Source of the DNA: Citrifermentans bremense R1
GTDB lineage: Bacteria; Desulfobacterota; Desulfuromonadia; Geobacterales; Geobacteraceae
Assembly (NCBI RefSeq): GCF_000426865.1
Contig: NZ_AUGE01000005.1
Location: 124,001-188,000 of the forward strand
Length of the DNA stretch: 64,000 nucleotides
Reading direction: 5' to 3'
Shown: one piece after another, positions 24,639-33,503 of the stretch
Layout: each line of letters begins with the position of its first letter
Position numbering within the stretch: position 1 is the first letter of the stretch
The notes under the pieces: generated by a model
Told to the model about the DNA's origin: nothing
The model's input: only the letters and a program-made list of their open reading frames with translations
Databases searched by the model: none
Program-made: the position numbers and the translations under genes

Positions 24639-25253
24639 TCACGCCAGCGCCAGTGCCAGTTCGGTCAGGCTCCCGACTGCGATATCGCTCAGTTCGGGCC
24701 ACCGGAAACTGCGCGCCGGATCGACATGGATGGTACCGGCGCCGGCAGCGCGGCCGGTGAGCAGGTCGAAAGCATAATCACCCACCATTACCAGTGCCGC
24801 CGGGGAGACTCCCCAGCGGCACGCTAGTTTCAGGATCCCGTCCGGGTCGGGTTTCGCCAGCGCGTCGTCGCGCCCGAGCACGTCGTCCGCCGCTATAAAG
24901 GGCATAAGCCCGATCCTTCCCAGCGTCTTCAGCGCGATCTCCCGCGTGTTGCGGGTCAGCACCCCCAGCCGCGCCCCCCTCAGGTGCAACAGCTGCACCA
25001 GCTCCCGGGCCCCTTCCGCGGGTTCGGTCCTTCCCGCCAGCTCCTCCTCGATGCTCACCAAAAGCGCCTTGGCCGCAGCCGCTTCAGGCTCCGGGAGAGC
25101 ATCCAGGTGCCCAAGGATGTCGCACCCTTCCGGGACGCCTAAAAGCGAGCGGATCTGCGCGAAATCGTGGATGGCGACGGTAAGGGTCCCGTCCAGGTCG
25201 AAGACCCAGTGCCGGCTCTGCAAGAGGTTCATTTTCAAAGGTGATTTCTCCAT
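24639..25253 (-). CDS. HAD-superfamily phosphatase (phosphoglycolate-phosphatase-like)
   Basis: A 204-residue haloacid-dehalogenase hydrolase. Motif I is FDLDGTLT at about residue 19, motif II a Thr in VLTRNT, motif III a Lys in ALAKPDPDG, and motif IV GDYAFDLLTG. A small helical cap (about 30-90) is the type seen in phosphoglycolate phosphatases. It starts nine bases after the end of the acyltransferase-hydrolase gene, so it belongs to that operon. Its substrate may be a phosphorylated product of lipid turnover, but this rests on context only. The in-frame region before 25253 overlaps the previous gene and is not counted. Confidence 0.85.
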   Translation of the reverse strand: MEKSPLKMNLLQSRHWVFDLDGTLTVAIHDFAQIRSLLGVPEGCDILGHLDALPEPEAAAAKALLVSIEEELAGRTEPAEGARELVQLLHLRGARLGVLTRNTREIALKTLGRIGLMPFIAADDVLGRDDALAKPDPDGILKLACRWGVSPAALVMVGDYAFDLLTGRAAGAGTIHVDPARSFRWPELSDIAVGSLTELALALA

Positions 25254-25261
25254 AGGAAGGT

Positions 25262-27472
25262 TCAGGGGGTCGTCGCCTCGGCGCCGGGGAGCTTGGGGGC
25301 TTCCAGGGCCGGATGCGACACGGCCCGCGCCAGGAGCTCCTCCACGAAGGAGCCCAGGGCCGCATGGACCTCGTGCGACCCAGACCCCGCCAGTATGCCG
25401 TGGCGCTGCAGGGGGAACATCAGGTATTTCTTCTTCGCGCTCCCCAGCATCTCGAAGAGCCGCTGCGACCCCTGCGGGTCCACCACCGGGTCCCATTCCG
25501 CCTGGGCCACCAGCACCGGCACCCCGATCTTCGCCAGCTTCGGCTCGAGCCCCCTCATGAACCGTTCCATGGCACGCAGCCCCGATACCGGAATCCTGGT
25601 GTAGTTAAGTTCCGGCCGCTCGGGCACCGACTCGACGAACTCCTTCTTGGCCCACTGGTATTTTATGGCGTCCATGACCCGGTTCCAGACGTTGACTGCC
25701 GGCGCGAAGCGCGACGAGATGTCCAAAAGGCGCTGCGGGGGACAGACCGCGAAGACCCCAGCCACCTGCGGGATCCGGGCTGCGCAGTCGAGCGCGACCC
25801 CGCCGCCGAAGGAGAATCCCCCCAGCACCACCCGGTCGCAGAGCGCGCTCATCAGCGCATAGCCAAGGTCCACCGATTCCACCCACTCCCGCCCGGTCCG
25901 TCGGGCCAGGTCCTCCGGCGAGGTGCCGTGTCCCCTGAGACGCACCAGGTAGACCCAGAACCCGCGCTCCTGCAGGTAGCGCCCAAGTTCCAGCATCTGG
26001 GCCGGAACCGAGAGCAGCCCGTGCACGAGGACCACCCCCAATCGGCGCGACCTCCCCTGGAGCAGCAGCGGCGCCCCGACCTCGGGCGGCTTGCTTTCGT
26101 TTTCCAGATAGAACTGGGCGTAGTCCTTGGCGAACTCATCCTTCGCCTCCCGCTCCAAAAGCGCCGCGACCCGGTTTTTCACCATGCGGCCGGGAAGCCA
26201 CGCGGTCAGGTGCACCTCGCGCTGCAAGACGGTGAGCGGCAGCACCTCGTTGGCGATGACCCCAAGCGGGTTGTCGATCCTCGCGCGCTGCAGCTCGAAA
26301 GGGGCGGAGAACTTGGCGCGGTCCTTGACCAGTTCGCCGTCCCGCAGGACGACTACTCCCTTTTCCTGTGCGATTTGGATGAACTCGCTGTACTTGTGGT
26401 AGCGGTCGTCGGTGAGCAGGGAGACCTGCCCCGTGGTGAGGCTGTGGTGCCTGTGACAGTCGGTGGAGCTCAGGCATTGGGTGGCGAGTAGGAAAACCCG
26501 GCGGCGGAAATCGTCCTCGGCTATGGACTTGAAGGGGTAGGCCCGCAGCATCGACGCGAAGAGGTGGTCGTGGTTCACCGTGGTGAGCTGGTAGATGGAG
26601 GCCATGCAGCGCTCCATGAGCTTTCCCGACGCCCGTTTCATGTCGTCCAGAGAGGGGAGCCTGTCGTCGAACCCTATCGGCTCTCTGGAGGCGATGTCGG
26701 CCTGGATCGCGTTGCCGCGGAGATAAAGCGCCGGATCGATCGCCTCGCCGAAGCGGACGTCTATGTCGACCCCGGAGAGGAGCATGCTCCCTTCGGTCAG
26801 GATCTCTTCCCTCAGGCGTAGCGACATCTCCTTCATGAAAAGTCCGGCCAGCGTGCTCAGCGCGTTTTCCCGCGCCCTCAGCGGATAGTAGGTGATGTTC
26901 ACCGGGACGATCCAGCACTTTCCCTGTACGACCGGCGCCAATTCCGCGATCTGGAAGAGCCCTTTTAGTCTCGCCACCTCTTCCGGCGCGCTATGCTCCA
27001 GCTGCGTCAGCCTCTGCCGGTAGAATTCGGTGCGCAGCGCGAGCGTCGCGGCCCCCGAATGGGGGCGCTCGCCTATCGAGGGAAGCAGCCTGCGCTGCCG
27101 GAAGAGTTCCTTGTCCTTCACCATCCGCCCTTCGGGGAAGATGATCCAGTTGGCCTCCCCGGTCAGAAGCGTCTTCACCATGACGCGGTCGCGGTCTGGG
27201 TTTCTTGTGGAGACGGCCCCCATCATGTCGAGGAAGCGCCCCAATGGCCCGGCGAACAGCGAGGCATGGGCCAGCGACCAGACCGGCACCCCGGTCAACT
27301 GGTGGATGTGGTAGGGAAGGAGCATGGTCTCGATGCGGGTGAAGTGGTTCACCGCGAAGATCACGCCCCCCTTCGGGATGTTCTCCTTGCCGTGCACATG
27401 CACCCTCAGCTTGGAGAACCCTTCCAAGAGGGCGATCATCCGGCCGGTGGCTAAGTAGGCCTGGCGGTTCAT
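25262..27472 (-). CDS. fusion of PlsC-type acyltransferase and alpha/beta hydrolase
   Basis: A 736-residue two-enzyme fusion. The N-terminal part (about 30-300) is an acylglycerolphosphate-acyltransferase fold: NHFTRIE in place of the usual NHxxxxD, so the catalytic dyad is His-Glu instead of His-Asp, followed by IIFPEGRM. A linker of unknown fold (about 310-470) leads to an alpha/beta hydrolase: oxyanion region VLVHGLLS, nucleophile elbow GFSFGG, acid in EWDPVVD and His in LQRHGI. So one chain could both attach and remove acyl groups. The ATG at 27472 overlaps the ugpQ stop as ATGA. Substrates are not known. Confidence 0.85.
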   Translation of the reverse strand: MNRQAYLATGRMIALLEGFSKLRVHVHGKENIPKGGVIFAVNHFTRIETMLLPYHIHQLTGVPVWSLAHASLFAGPLGRFLDMMGAVSTRNPDRDRVMVKTLLTGEANWIIFPEGRMVKDKELFRQRRLLPSIGERPHSGAATLALRTEFYRQRLTQLEHSAPEEVARLKGLFQIAELAPVVQGKCWIVPVNITYYPLRARENALSTLAGLFMKEMSLRLREEILTEGSMLLSGVDIDVRFGEAIDPALYLRGNAIQADIASREPIGFDDRLPSLDDMKRASGKLMERCMASIYQLTTVNHDHLFASMLRAYPFKSIAEDDFRRRVFLLATQCLSSTDCHRHHSLTTGQVSLLTDDRYHKYSEFIQIAQEKGVVVLRDGELVKDRAKFSAPFELQRARIDNPLGVIANEVLPLTVLQREVHLTAWLPGRMVKNRVAALLEREAKDEFAKDYAQFYLENESKPPEVGAPLLLQGRSRRLGVVLVHGLLSVPAQMLELGRYLQERGFWVYLVRLRGHGTSPEDLARRTGREWVESVDLGYALMSALCDRVVLGGFSFGGGVALDCAARIPQVAGVFAVCPPQRLLDISSRFAPAVNVWNRVMDAIKYQWAKKEFVESVPERPELNYTRIPVSGLRAMERFMRGLEPKLAKIGVPVLVAQAEWDPVVDPQGSQRLFEMLGSAKKKYLMFPLQRHGILAGSGSHEVHAALGSFVEELLARAVSHPALEAPKLPGAEATTP

Positions 27473-28221
27473 GGCTTGTCCCCCAGCGCATCCCTCAGCC
27501 ACCCCGGGCGGTTGGTCATGATGGAATCCACCCCCAAGAGCAACAGCCTCCGCGCGGCCCGCGCCCGGTCCACGGTCCAGGCGTGAAGCTCCAGATCCCT
27601 TTGCCTCAGCTCCCGCACCAACTCGGAGTCGAGCGCGCCCTTGTCGCTACTCGCCAGTCCATCGGCACCGCTGCCGGCCAGGGTGGCGAGGATCTCCTGG
27701 TGCGACGGACGCCATCCGTTTCTATAGCGGTAGTCGGTGAGCCAGCAGGCGCGGTAGGCGGGAAGCTCTTCCTTCACCGCCTTGACGAGCCCGGCGTCGA
27801 AGGCGAGAAAACGCACCTGCTCCGCCGGCACCCCGGACGCCGCCAGCTCCTTCCGGAGCTTGGGGACGATCTCCCTGCCGCTTTTCAACTCGATGTAGAT
27901 CCTCTTTCCTTGCGGCAGGAGGGCAAGTATCTCGCGCAGGGTCGGGATGCGCTCACCGCTCCACTGCGCCCCTTTCCAGCTGCCGAAATCGAGCCGCTCA
28001 AGCTCGGGGAGGGACATATCCGCCACGGCAAGGTCCCCGTCCGAGGTGCGGGCGGTGCGCTCGTCATGCAGGCAGACGATCCGGCCGTCGCCGGTCAGGC
28101 GGAAATCGGCCTCGATCCCGTCCGCCCCCTGCTCGAAGGCAAGCCGGATCGAGGCGAGCGTGTTCTCGGGGGCGTCGCGCGAGGCGCCACGGTGGCCGAT
28201 GATGAGCGTGTTGCAAGCCAT
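27469..28221 (-). CDS. ugpQ: glycerophosphodiester phosphodiesterase
   Basis: This enzyme splits glycerophosphodiesters to glycerol-3-phosphate and an alcohol. The 250-residue protein has the TIM-barrel GDPD signature: GHRGASRDAPENTLASI at the start, EADFRLTGDGRIVCLHD with the metal-binding acidic residues, and IYIELKSG. No signal peptide is seen, so it acts in the cytoplasm. The start at 28221 places the GHRGA motif at the normal distance from the N-terminus. It is translationally coupled to the acyltransferase-hydrolase fusion, implying a joint role in glycerolipid turnover. Confidence 0.93.
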   Translation of the reverse strand: MACNTLIIGHRGASRDAPENTLASIRLAFEQGADGIEADFRLTGDGRIVCLHDERTARTSDGDLAVADMSLPELERLDFGSWKGAQWSGERIPTLREILALLPQGKRIYIELKSGREIVPKLRKELAASGVPAEQVRFLAFDAGLVKAVKEELPAYRACWLTDYRYRNGWRPSHQEILATLAGSGADGLASSDKGALDSELVRELRQRDLELHAWTVDRARAARRLLLLGVDSIMTNRPGWLRDALGDKP

Positions 28222-28283
28222 GCTGTTCCTCACGTTTTGGTCGGCGGAAACGTTCATTAGCATACGCGTGCCCGGAATAGAAA

Positions 28284-29795
28284 TCAACATAACCCCTTCT
28301 CACCTTTGCCTTTTCCCCTCAGGAAATGACTGTAGAGGGCGCTGGCGCAGATGGTGAGGAACTTGGTGAGATCGCTGTCGCTGCGCGAGGTGAGTATGAT
28401 GGGGGCGCTGGCGCCCAGGACCACGTTGGCAACCTCGGCCCCCATGGTGAAGACCCAGCTCTTGTAGAGAAAATTCCCCCCCGAGATGTGCGGCACCACG
28501 AGGATGTCGGCGCGCCCGGCCACCGGGTTCCCCACCATCCCCTTCTTGGCCACCGCCTCCGGGTAGAGCGCCAAGTCGTAGGAGAGCGGCCCCGAGACGT
28601 CGGCCCCCTCCCATTCCCTTTTCGAGAGCGTCTGCTCCAAAAGCGTCGTCGGGATCTTTTCCGAGGGCACCTCGTTCGCCTCCAAAAGCGCCACCTTCGG
28701 GCGCTCCACCCCGAGGGCGCGGGCCACCTCGATGGCGTTGTCTATGATGTCGACGCCCGAAGCCGCCTCGGCGTGGGCAAAGAGCTCGGGATTAATGGCC
28801 GGGTCGGTGAGGAAAACAAGCCGCTCCACCCCGGGAAGCTCGAAGATGCTCACGTTGGAAAGCCGCCTGCCGGTCCCTATCCCCTCTTCCTTGGCGAGCG
28901 CTGCCTTGATGATGACGGCGGTTTTGAGCCCCCCCTTCATCAACATGTCCCCCGCACCCGAACGGATCAGTTCCACGCCGATGCGCGCCGCCTCCCGCTC
29001 GTACTCCCCCCCCGGCTCCAGGTCCACGAACCGGTACTGACCCGGAAAGAGAAGGTCCCGGCCGCAGCTCTCTTCTATGCAGGCGCGGTTCCCCACCAGG
29101 TACGCCGTTTCCAGGATTCCTTCCTCTATCCCCTTGTTCACCGCGCGCAGCGAGGTGGCGTCGGGACAGACGAGGACCAGGCTCTGCCCCTGAACCAGCC
29201 GGGCCGCCTCGATCACGCTCTTCATGCCGTGCCCCTTGGTGAGCTGCAGCATGGAGGCCCCTTTGTAGATGACCGCGACCAGCCGGCAGCTTTCGCCCAA
29301 AGAGGAGAGCGCATGCGGCAGTTGCGAGTCGAAATAAAGCGAATCCCCCGCCTCCAGGCGGAACTCCTCCCCCGCAACCGTCACCTGCAGCTCGCCGCTC
29401 AGAAGGAATAAAAACTCCTCCCCGGCATGGCGGCTCACGTCCTCGTTCCCTTGAGCACCGCGATACACCTCCACCACGAAGGGCTCCAGGTGCCTCCCGG
29501 CAAAGGCGGAGGCGAGGCTCTCGTAGTGGAGAAAATTTTTCCGGTCCACGCCGACCCGCTCGCCTGCGCCGGTCTTCACCGCCTTTTTCCCGATCTGCTC
29601 CGCCCCCCCCAGCAGCTCGGAGATGCCGACACCGAGAAAGGTGGCCAGCCGCAAGAGCTCGGAGATGCCGGGCGAGAGCCGGTCGGCCAGCACCCGGTCC
29701 AGCGTGTCCCGATCCCATCCCAGCGCCTCGCGCACGCTCTCCGGTGCTACCCCCCTCGCCTGCAGCACCGCCTGCAGATTACCCCCTATCTTCAT
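28284..29795 (-). CDS. HTH-cupin regulator fused to phosphotransbutyrylase
   Basis: A 503-residue three-part fusion. Residues about 5-65 are an XRE-like helix-turn-helix; about 100-180 a cupin with metal-type motif SRHAGEEFLFLLSGE and a second His in SQLPHAL; from about 182 to the end a phosphate acetyl/butyryltransferase domain of near full length (KGHGMKSVIEAARL, GAGDMLMKGGLKTA, HISGGNFLYKSW). HTH-cupin proteins are transcription regulators, so enzyme and putative DNA-binding parts share one chain. It is coupled to butyrate kinase by an ATGA overlap, giving a complete acyl-CoA to acyl-phosphate to acid pair. Whether it binds DNA is unproven. Confidence 0.88.
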   Translation of the reverse strand: MKIGGNLQAVLQARGVAPESVREALGWDRDTLDRVLADRLSPGISELLRLATFLGVGISELLGGAEQIGKKAVKTGAGERVGVDRKNFLHYESLASAFAGRHLEPFVVEVYRGAQGNEDVSRHAGEEFLFLLSGELQVTVAGEEFRLEAGDSLYFDSQLPHALSSLGESCRLVAVIYKGASMLQLTKGHGMKSVIEAARLVQGQSLVLVCPDATSLRAVNKGIEEGILETAYLVGNRACIEESCGRDLLFPGQYRFVDLEPGGEYEREAARIGVELIRSGAGDMLMKGGLKTAVIIKAALAKEEGIGTGRRLSNVSIFELPGVERLVFLTDPAINPELFAHAEAASGVDIIDNAIEVARALGVERPKVALLEANEVPSEKIPTTLLEQTLSKREWEGADVSGPLSYDLALYPEAVAKKGMVGNPVAGRADILVVPHISGGNFLYKSWVFTMGAEVANVVLGASAPIILTSRSDSDLTKFLTICASALYSHFLRGKGKGEKGLC

Positions 29796-30864
29796 GCCGC
29801 TCCCCCCGCGTATTCCTTCGCCTGCTCCTCGCCGTTCATCACCCTGAGGGCCGCGGCCAAAAGCGCCTCGATCTCGTGTTCCCCGGGACGCAGGTACAGC
29901 GGCGCGATGAAGCGCACCTTGCGCGTCAACTGCTCCACCAGGCTCGCGCTGTAAGCAACCCCGCCGGTCAGGACGATGCCGTCGACCTCCCCGTCTAGCG
30001 CCGCCGCCAAGGCGCCGATCTCCTTGGCCACCTGGTAGATCATGGCATCGACGGCCAGCCGGGCCTTGAGATTCCCCTGCGCCGCCATCCGCTCCACCTC
30101 GCGCAGGTCGGGGGAACCAAGATAGGAGAAGAGCCCCCCTTGCGCGCCACGATGGCCTTGAGTTCGTCCGGGGTGTGAATCCCCTGCTCGATGAGCTGCA
30201 ACACGCCGATCACCGGGAGCCCTCCGCTTCGCTCCGGGGAGAAGGGGCCGTCGCCGTTCAGGCCGTTGTTGACGTCGACCACCCTCCCCTTCCGGTGCGC
30301 CCCCGCCGTAATCCCGCTCCCCATGTGCACCACGATCAGGTTGACCTCGTCGTAGCCCCGGCCGATCTCCAGGGCCACGTCCCGCGCCACGGCTTTTTGA
30401 TTCAAGGCGTGGAACATGCTCTTGCGCTCGATCCCCTCAAGGCCGGAGAAGCGGGCCAGCGGCCACATCTCGTCTATGACGGGGGGGTCCACCACGAAAG
30501 CGGGAACGCCGTGGAGCTCGGCAAATCCCAGCGCCAGTACCCCCCCCAGGTTCGCCGCATGTTCGCCGCTTACCGCGTCGCGCAGATCCCGCACCAGGGC
30601 GTCGTTGACCAGATAGATCCCCCCTGGCACCGGCCGCACCAGCCCGCCGCGTCCCACCACGGCATCGAACCCGCATGCTCCGAAGCCTTCCTGCTCCAGG
30701 TACTGCCGGACGACCTGCATGCGGTAGTCGAACTGGTCCATGACGGAGGCGAAGCGGCCGATCTCCGGGCGCGGATGCTCGATCCCCCCCTTGGTGGCGA
30801 GCCCGTCCTGATACACGCCGATTTTCGTGGATGTGGACCCGGGATCGATGGCCAGTATTCTCAT
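29792..30864 (-). pseudogene. buk: butyrate kinase, broken by a one-base frameshift
   Basis: The ASKHA-fold kinase normally makes acyl phosphate from a short-chain acid and ATP. The first part (from 30864: MRILAIDPGSTSTKIG, HMGSGITAGAH, DVNNGLNGDG) and the last part (MIYQVAKEIGALAAAL, IVLTGGVAYS) are both well conserved but lie in different frames. The break is at a run of six C (30134-30139); seven would restore KGGLFSYLGSPDLREVER and a full protein of about 357 residues. It may be a real mutation, a sequencing error in a homopolymer, or slippage. Upstream partner of the phosphotransbutyrylase fusion. Confidence 0.88.
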
Positions 30865-31219
30865 GTGAACCTCGATGCTCGACAATCGCTCTACGGCAGA
30901 TCATGGATTGCAGGTGACTATATCTTTGTAATGATGATGCAACAGTTGGCATTATATTGCCGTTAGAATCAGATGCGTTCGATTACTATTACATTATGAT
31001 TACAAAATATTGTTGACAGTTCATTCCCAGCGCGTCTCTGGATATTGCCAACTTTGTTACGCGATGAATTATCGTTTACATTATAAAGGTTCAACTTTTA
31101 TTGAAAAAGCTAAATTTTTCCTTGGACTGTCGATAGGTTCAATCACCGAAGACAAAGGTTCTCCGCATCGAGTGCACCTGCTACAGAAACTTACCGCACT
31201 CAGCAAAAGGGATAGAACC
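30865..31219. other. AT-rich intergenic region, about 355 bp
   Basis: The region is clearly lower in GC than its surroundings. It carries the promoter area of buk (a TATAAT-like box on the minus strand inside the dyad GGCATTATATTGCC at about 30948-30961) and a TTGACA on the plus strand near 31013 toward the cheW remnant. No intact gene is seen. Confidence 0.55.
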
Positions 31220-31291
31220 ATGGCAGTTGACACTGTTAAGGAAACCATACTGTATCTGACTTTCAAGCTGGAACAATCTTGTTCCCACTGA
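31220..31291 (+). pseudogene. cheW remnant (N-terminal stub)
   Basis: The first 19 codons (MAVDTVKETILYLTFKLE) match the start of the intact cheW at 32303 (MAVETITETTQYLTFKLE) almost residue for residue, then the frame ends after five unrelated codons. The sequence just upstream also resembles the cheW leader. In another frame TILFPLNETK and a stop follow, possibly the tail of the same lost gene. An ancient internal deletion explains this best. Confidence 0.75.
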
Positions 31292-31325
31292 ATGAAACGA
31301 AATAGTTATAGAGGAGACTGCAGCA

Positions 31326-31472
31326 ATGAACTGGTTCTACAACGCTAAGATCGGCACGAAGTTATTGAGCGGTTTCACCGCCGGGCTGGTGCAGGAGATA
31401 TCCGCCGCGTCGAGGGAGCAGGACTCGGGCGCCGAGCAGATCAACAGGGCCATTCAGCAGTTGGACGCCTGA
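31326..31472 (+). pseudogene. methyl-accepting chemotaxis protein with large internal deletion
   Basis: A 48-codon frame behind a GAGGAG-type site. It begins with a typical receptor N-terminus (MNWFYNAKIGTKLLSGF) and continues in frame, after about 20 residues, with a piece of the receptor signalling domain (LVQEISAASREQDSGAEQI). The ligand domain, second membrane helix, HAMP and most of the coiled coil are missing. A strong terminator at 31568 marks the end of the old transcript. Confidence 0.8.
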
Positions 31473-31567
31473 CCCATTCCAGTGCGGTACGACCGACGGT
31501 CGACCTGAAGCTGGAGGATGAGGCTTTCGAGAGCTACTAGGACTTCCCCCCCTTCCACCAACAAGCA

Positions 31568-31604
31568 ACGCGGCAGCATCGATACCCGATGCTGCCGCGT
31601 TTTT
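31568..31604 (+). terminator. strong rho-independent terminator
   Basis: A perfect 14-bp stem (ACGCGGCAGCATCG with its complement) and five-base loop followed by TTTT. It ends the decayed chemotaxis unit on the plus strand. Confidence 0.92.
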
Positions 31605-31637
31605 CGTCCGTTATCCGGCCTGCCGCAAACGGCGGTT

Positions 31638-32102
31638 TCAGTACGTACTCTTGCCGGAGAACTCCTCAATGTCGACCGCGAACACCAGCGTCCTCGCCAG
31701 CGAAGCATCCGGGAAGACGAAGTCTCCGGGTGCGTACTGGGCCATGATGATGGAGAGCCCCCGGCGCTTCTCCTCGGGGTCCTCAATAATGCGCACCGCG
31801 CCGTAGCCGACCACGCTTTCGTATTTCATGCTGAAGTCACACCCTTTTTCAGCCGCCAGCAGCTCATGGCGGGGGACGACGGTGAAGCAGACACGGCTGC
31901 CACACTCTAGAAGATCCTTCTTTCTCCCCTGCATGGCGCAGTGGAAATACATGATCGAGTCACGGTAACCGTAGTTGAGGGTAACCAGGTAAGGCTCTCC
32001 ACGGTCCACCATCGCCAGATGACAGACGTCGCCCTTTTCCAAGAGTGCAGATGCATGCGCTTCATCCAGTTGCCGCTCTCTTCTTCTCATCTCATGCCGC
32101 AT
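31638..32102 (-). CDS. pyridoxamine 5'-phosphate oxidase-like flavin-binding protein
   Basis: A 154-residue split-barrel protein of the Pyridox_ox_2/NimA type, which binds FMN and is often a small nitroreductase or heme-related enzyme. Typical segments are CHLAMVDRGEPYLVTLNYGY, IMYFHCAMQGRKKDLL and VVGYGAVRIIEDPEEK. The ATG at 32102 has GGGAGG upstream and gives the usual N-terminus; a longer start is not needed. It lies between the chemotaxis remnants and cheW but on the opposite strand, and may have entered this region independently. Confidence 0.88.
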   Translation of the reverse strand: MRHEMRRRERQLDEAHASALLEKGDVCHLAMVDRGEPYLVTLNYGYRDSIMYFHCAMQGRKKDLLECGSRVCFTVVPRHELLAAEKGCDFSMKYESVVGYGAVRIIEDPEEKRRGLSIIMAQYAPGDFVFPDASLARTLVFAVDIEEFSGKSTY

Positions 32103-32302
32103 CGATCCTCCCTCGGGGTGCTCATAGTCCGGGATAAGCCACCGGTAACAAGACATAGTGCAGGCTTTGGATTATATCTGAATAATGTGGAAAAAACTTC
32201 TCAAATTTTCTCTGTATCTGTCGATGGTTTATACAGAAAAGACACCGGTCCGCTAAGGGCCTAAAGTCCTATAGCACCAATCCCTGAGAGAGGAGAACAA
32301 CT

Positions 32303-32797
32303 ATGGCAGTCGAGACTATCACGGAGACTACACAGTATCTGACGTTCAAGTTGGAGGACGAGCTGTTCGCGCTCGACATCGGGAAGGTGCGCGAGGTGCT
32401 CGATTTCACCACCATCACCAAGGTACCCCAGACGCCGGACTACATGCGCGGTGTCATCAACCTGCGCGGCAGCGTGGTGCCGGTAGTGGATCTGCGCTTG
32501 AAGTTCGGGATGGTGACGGCGGAGCAGACGGTGAACACCTGCGTCATCATCGTCGAAGTCGAGCTGGAAGGGGAGCGTGTGGTGATGGGCGCCATGGCCG
32601 ATGCTGTCCAGGAAGTGCTAGATCTTGAGCCGGACCAGATCGAGCCGCCGCCGCGCATCGGCACGAAGCTCAACACCGACTTCATCAAGGGGATGGGAAA
32701 ACACAACGACCAGTTCATCATCATCCTGGACATCGACAAGGTGTTCACCTCCAGCGAGCTGGAACTGGTGCGCGAAGTGGAAGGCGCCGCAGCTTAA
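32303..32797 (+). CDS. cheW: chemotaxis coupling protein CheW
   Basis: CheW links chemoreceptors to the CheA kinase. The intact 164-residue protein has the SH3-like double barrel with LDIGKVREVLDFTTITKVPQ, YMRGVINLRGSVVPVVDLR and MGAMADAVQEVLDLEPDQIE. A GAGAGGAG ribosome site precedes the ATG and a terminator follows. No cheA, receptor or methylation gene remains beside it; the nearby receptor and second cheW are remnants, so it either serves receptors encoded elsewhere or is a leftover. Confidence 0.96.
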   Translation: MAVETITETTQYLTFKLEDELFALDIGKVREVLDFTTITKVPQTPDYMRGVINLRGSVVPVVDLRLKFGMVTAEQTVNTCVIIVEVELEGERVVMGAMADAVQEVLDLEPDQIEPPPRIGTKLNTDFIKGMGKHNDQFIIILDIDKVFTSSELELVREVEGAAA

Positions 32798-32822
32798 GCG
32801 CCAAGCAGAGCAGCAGAGATCA

Positions 32823-32858
32823 AAAGGCAGTCGGGTCCTTCACCCGGCTGCCTTTTTT
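32823..32858 (+). terminator. rho-independent terminator after cheW
   Basis: GGCAGTCGGGT and ACCCGGCTGCC form a stem with one wobble, followed by six T. Confidence 0.92.
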
Positions 32859-32891
32859 GCATCTACTGCCTCACTCGGAAGAGGGGCGGTG

Positions 32892-33503
32892 CTAATCGAG
32901 GAGAATGAAACCGGCCCGGAGGGCGTACTTGGCAAGGGCTGCCATCCCCGAGAGCCCCAGTTTCTTCATGACATGGGCGCGGTGGGCCTCCACGCTTATC
33001 AGCAGCTCGTCGCTGATCGCACGCGAACTCTTCCCCTGAGCCAGGAGCAACATGATGTCGTGCTCCCGCGGAGTCAAGATGACCTGTTGCGGGTGGGCGA
33101 CCGACCATGTTGAGCCCTTCCTCCTGACCACGGCATGCAGTTCCGGCGGCAGATAGAAGCCGTTGCCGGTTACGGTCTTCACCGCCGACAACAAATCCTC
33201 CACAGGGGAGCTCTTCGGGACGAAACCGCTGGCGCCGGCGTTCAAGAGGTCAGCCACACGCTTGGGCTCGACGCGGCCCGACACGATCAGCCCCTTCGCC
33301 AAGGAGGAACCGCCGGCCAGGGTGCGAATGGCGTCACTGCTGTCGATGTCGCTGGAATCCGGATCGATGATCACCAGGTCCGGATGCAGCTCAAGGACCT
33401 CTTCAAGCGCAGTGGCTGCGAAATCCACCTGGGCGGCCAGGTCGAGCTCCGGCGCATTTTCGAGGATAACCCAAAGGCATTGGCGGACCAGGATCTGGTC
33501 CGC
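32892..33503 (-). pseudogene. LuxR-type response regulator with damaged N-terminus
   Basis: The frame is open from 33503 to 32892. It holds most of a receiver domain (DLVIIDPDSSDIDSSDAI with the acceptor Asp, GASGFVPKSSPVEDL) and a LuxR helix-turn-helix (LTPREHDIMLLLAQGKSSRAISDELL). The receiver's first strand with its acidic pair is missing: the bases just upstream spell TILMS in a different frame, then the open frame resumes as ADQILVRQCLWVILENAP after an in-frame TGA (33504-33506). Small deletions in codons around 33500-33515 would explain this. Translation could still start at the GTG at 33428, giving a 178-residue truncated regulator. Confidence 0.65.

Noticed and set aside
30935-30965. 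sigma-54-like TTGGCA...TTGCC near buk on the plus strand
   Set aside because: GG and GC are nine bases apart, not ten, and it points away from buk; read instead as a dyad around a -10-like box.
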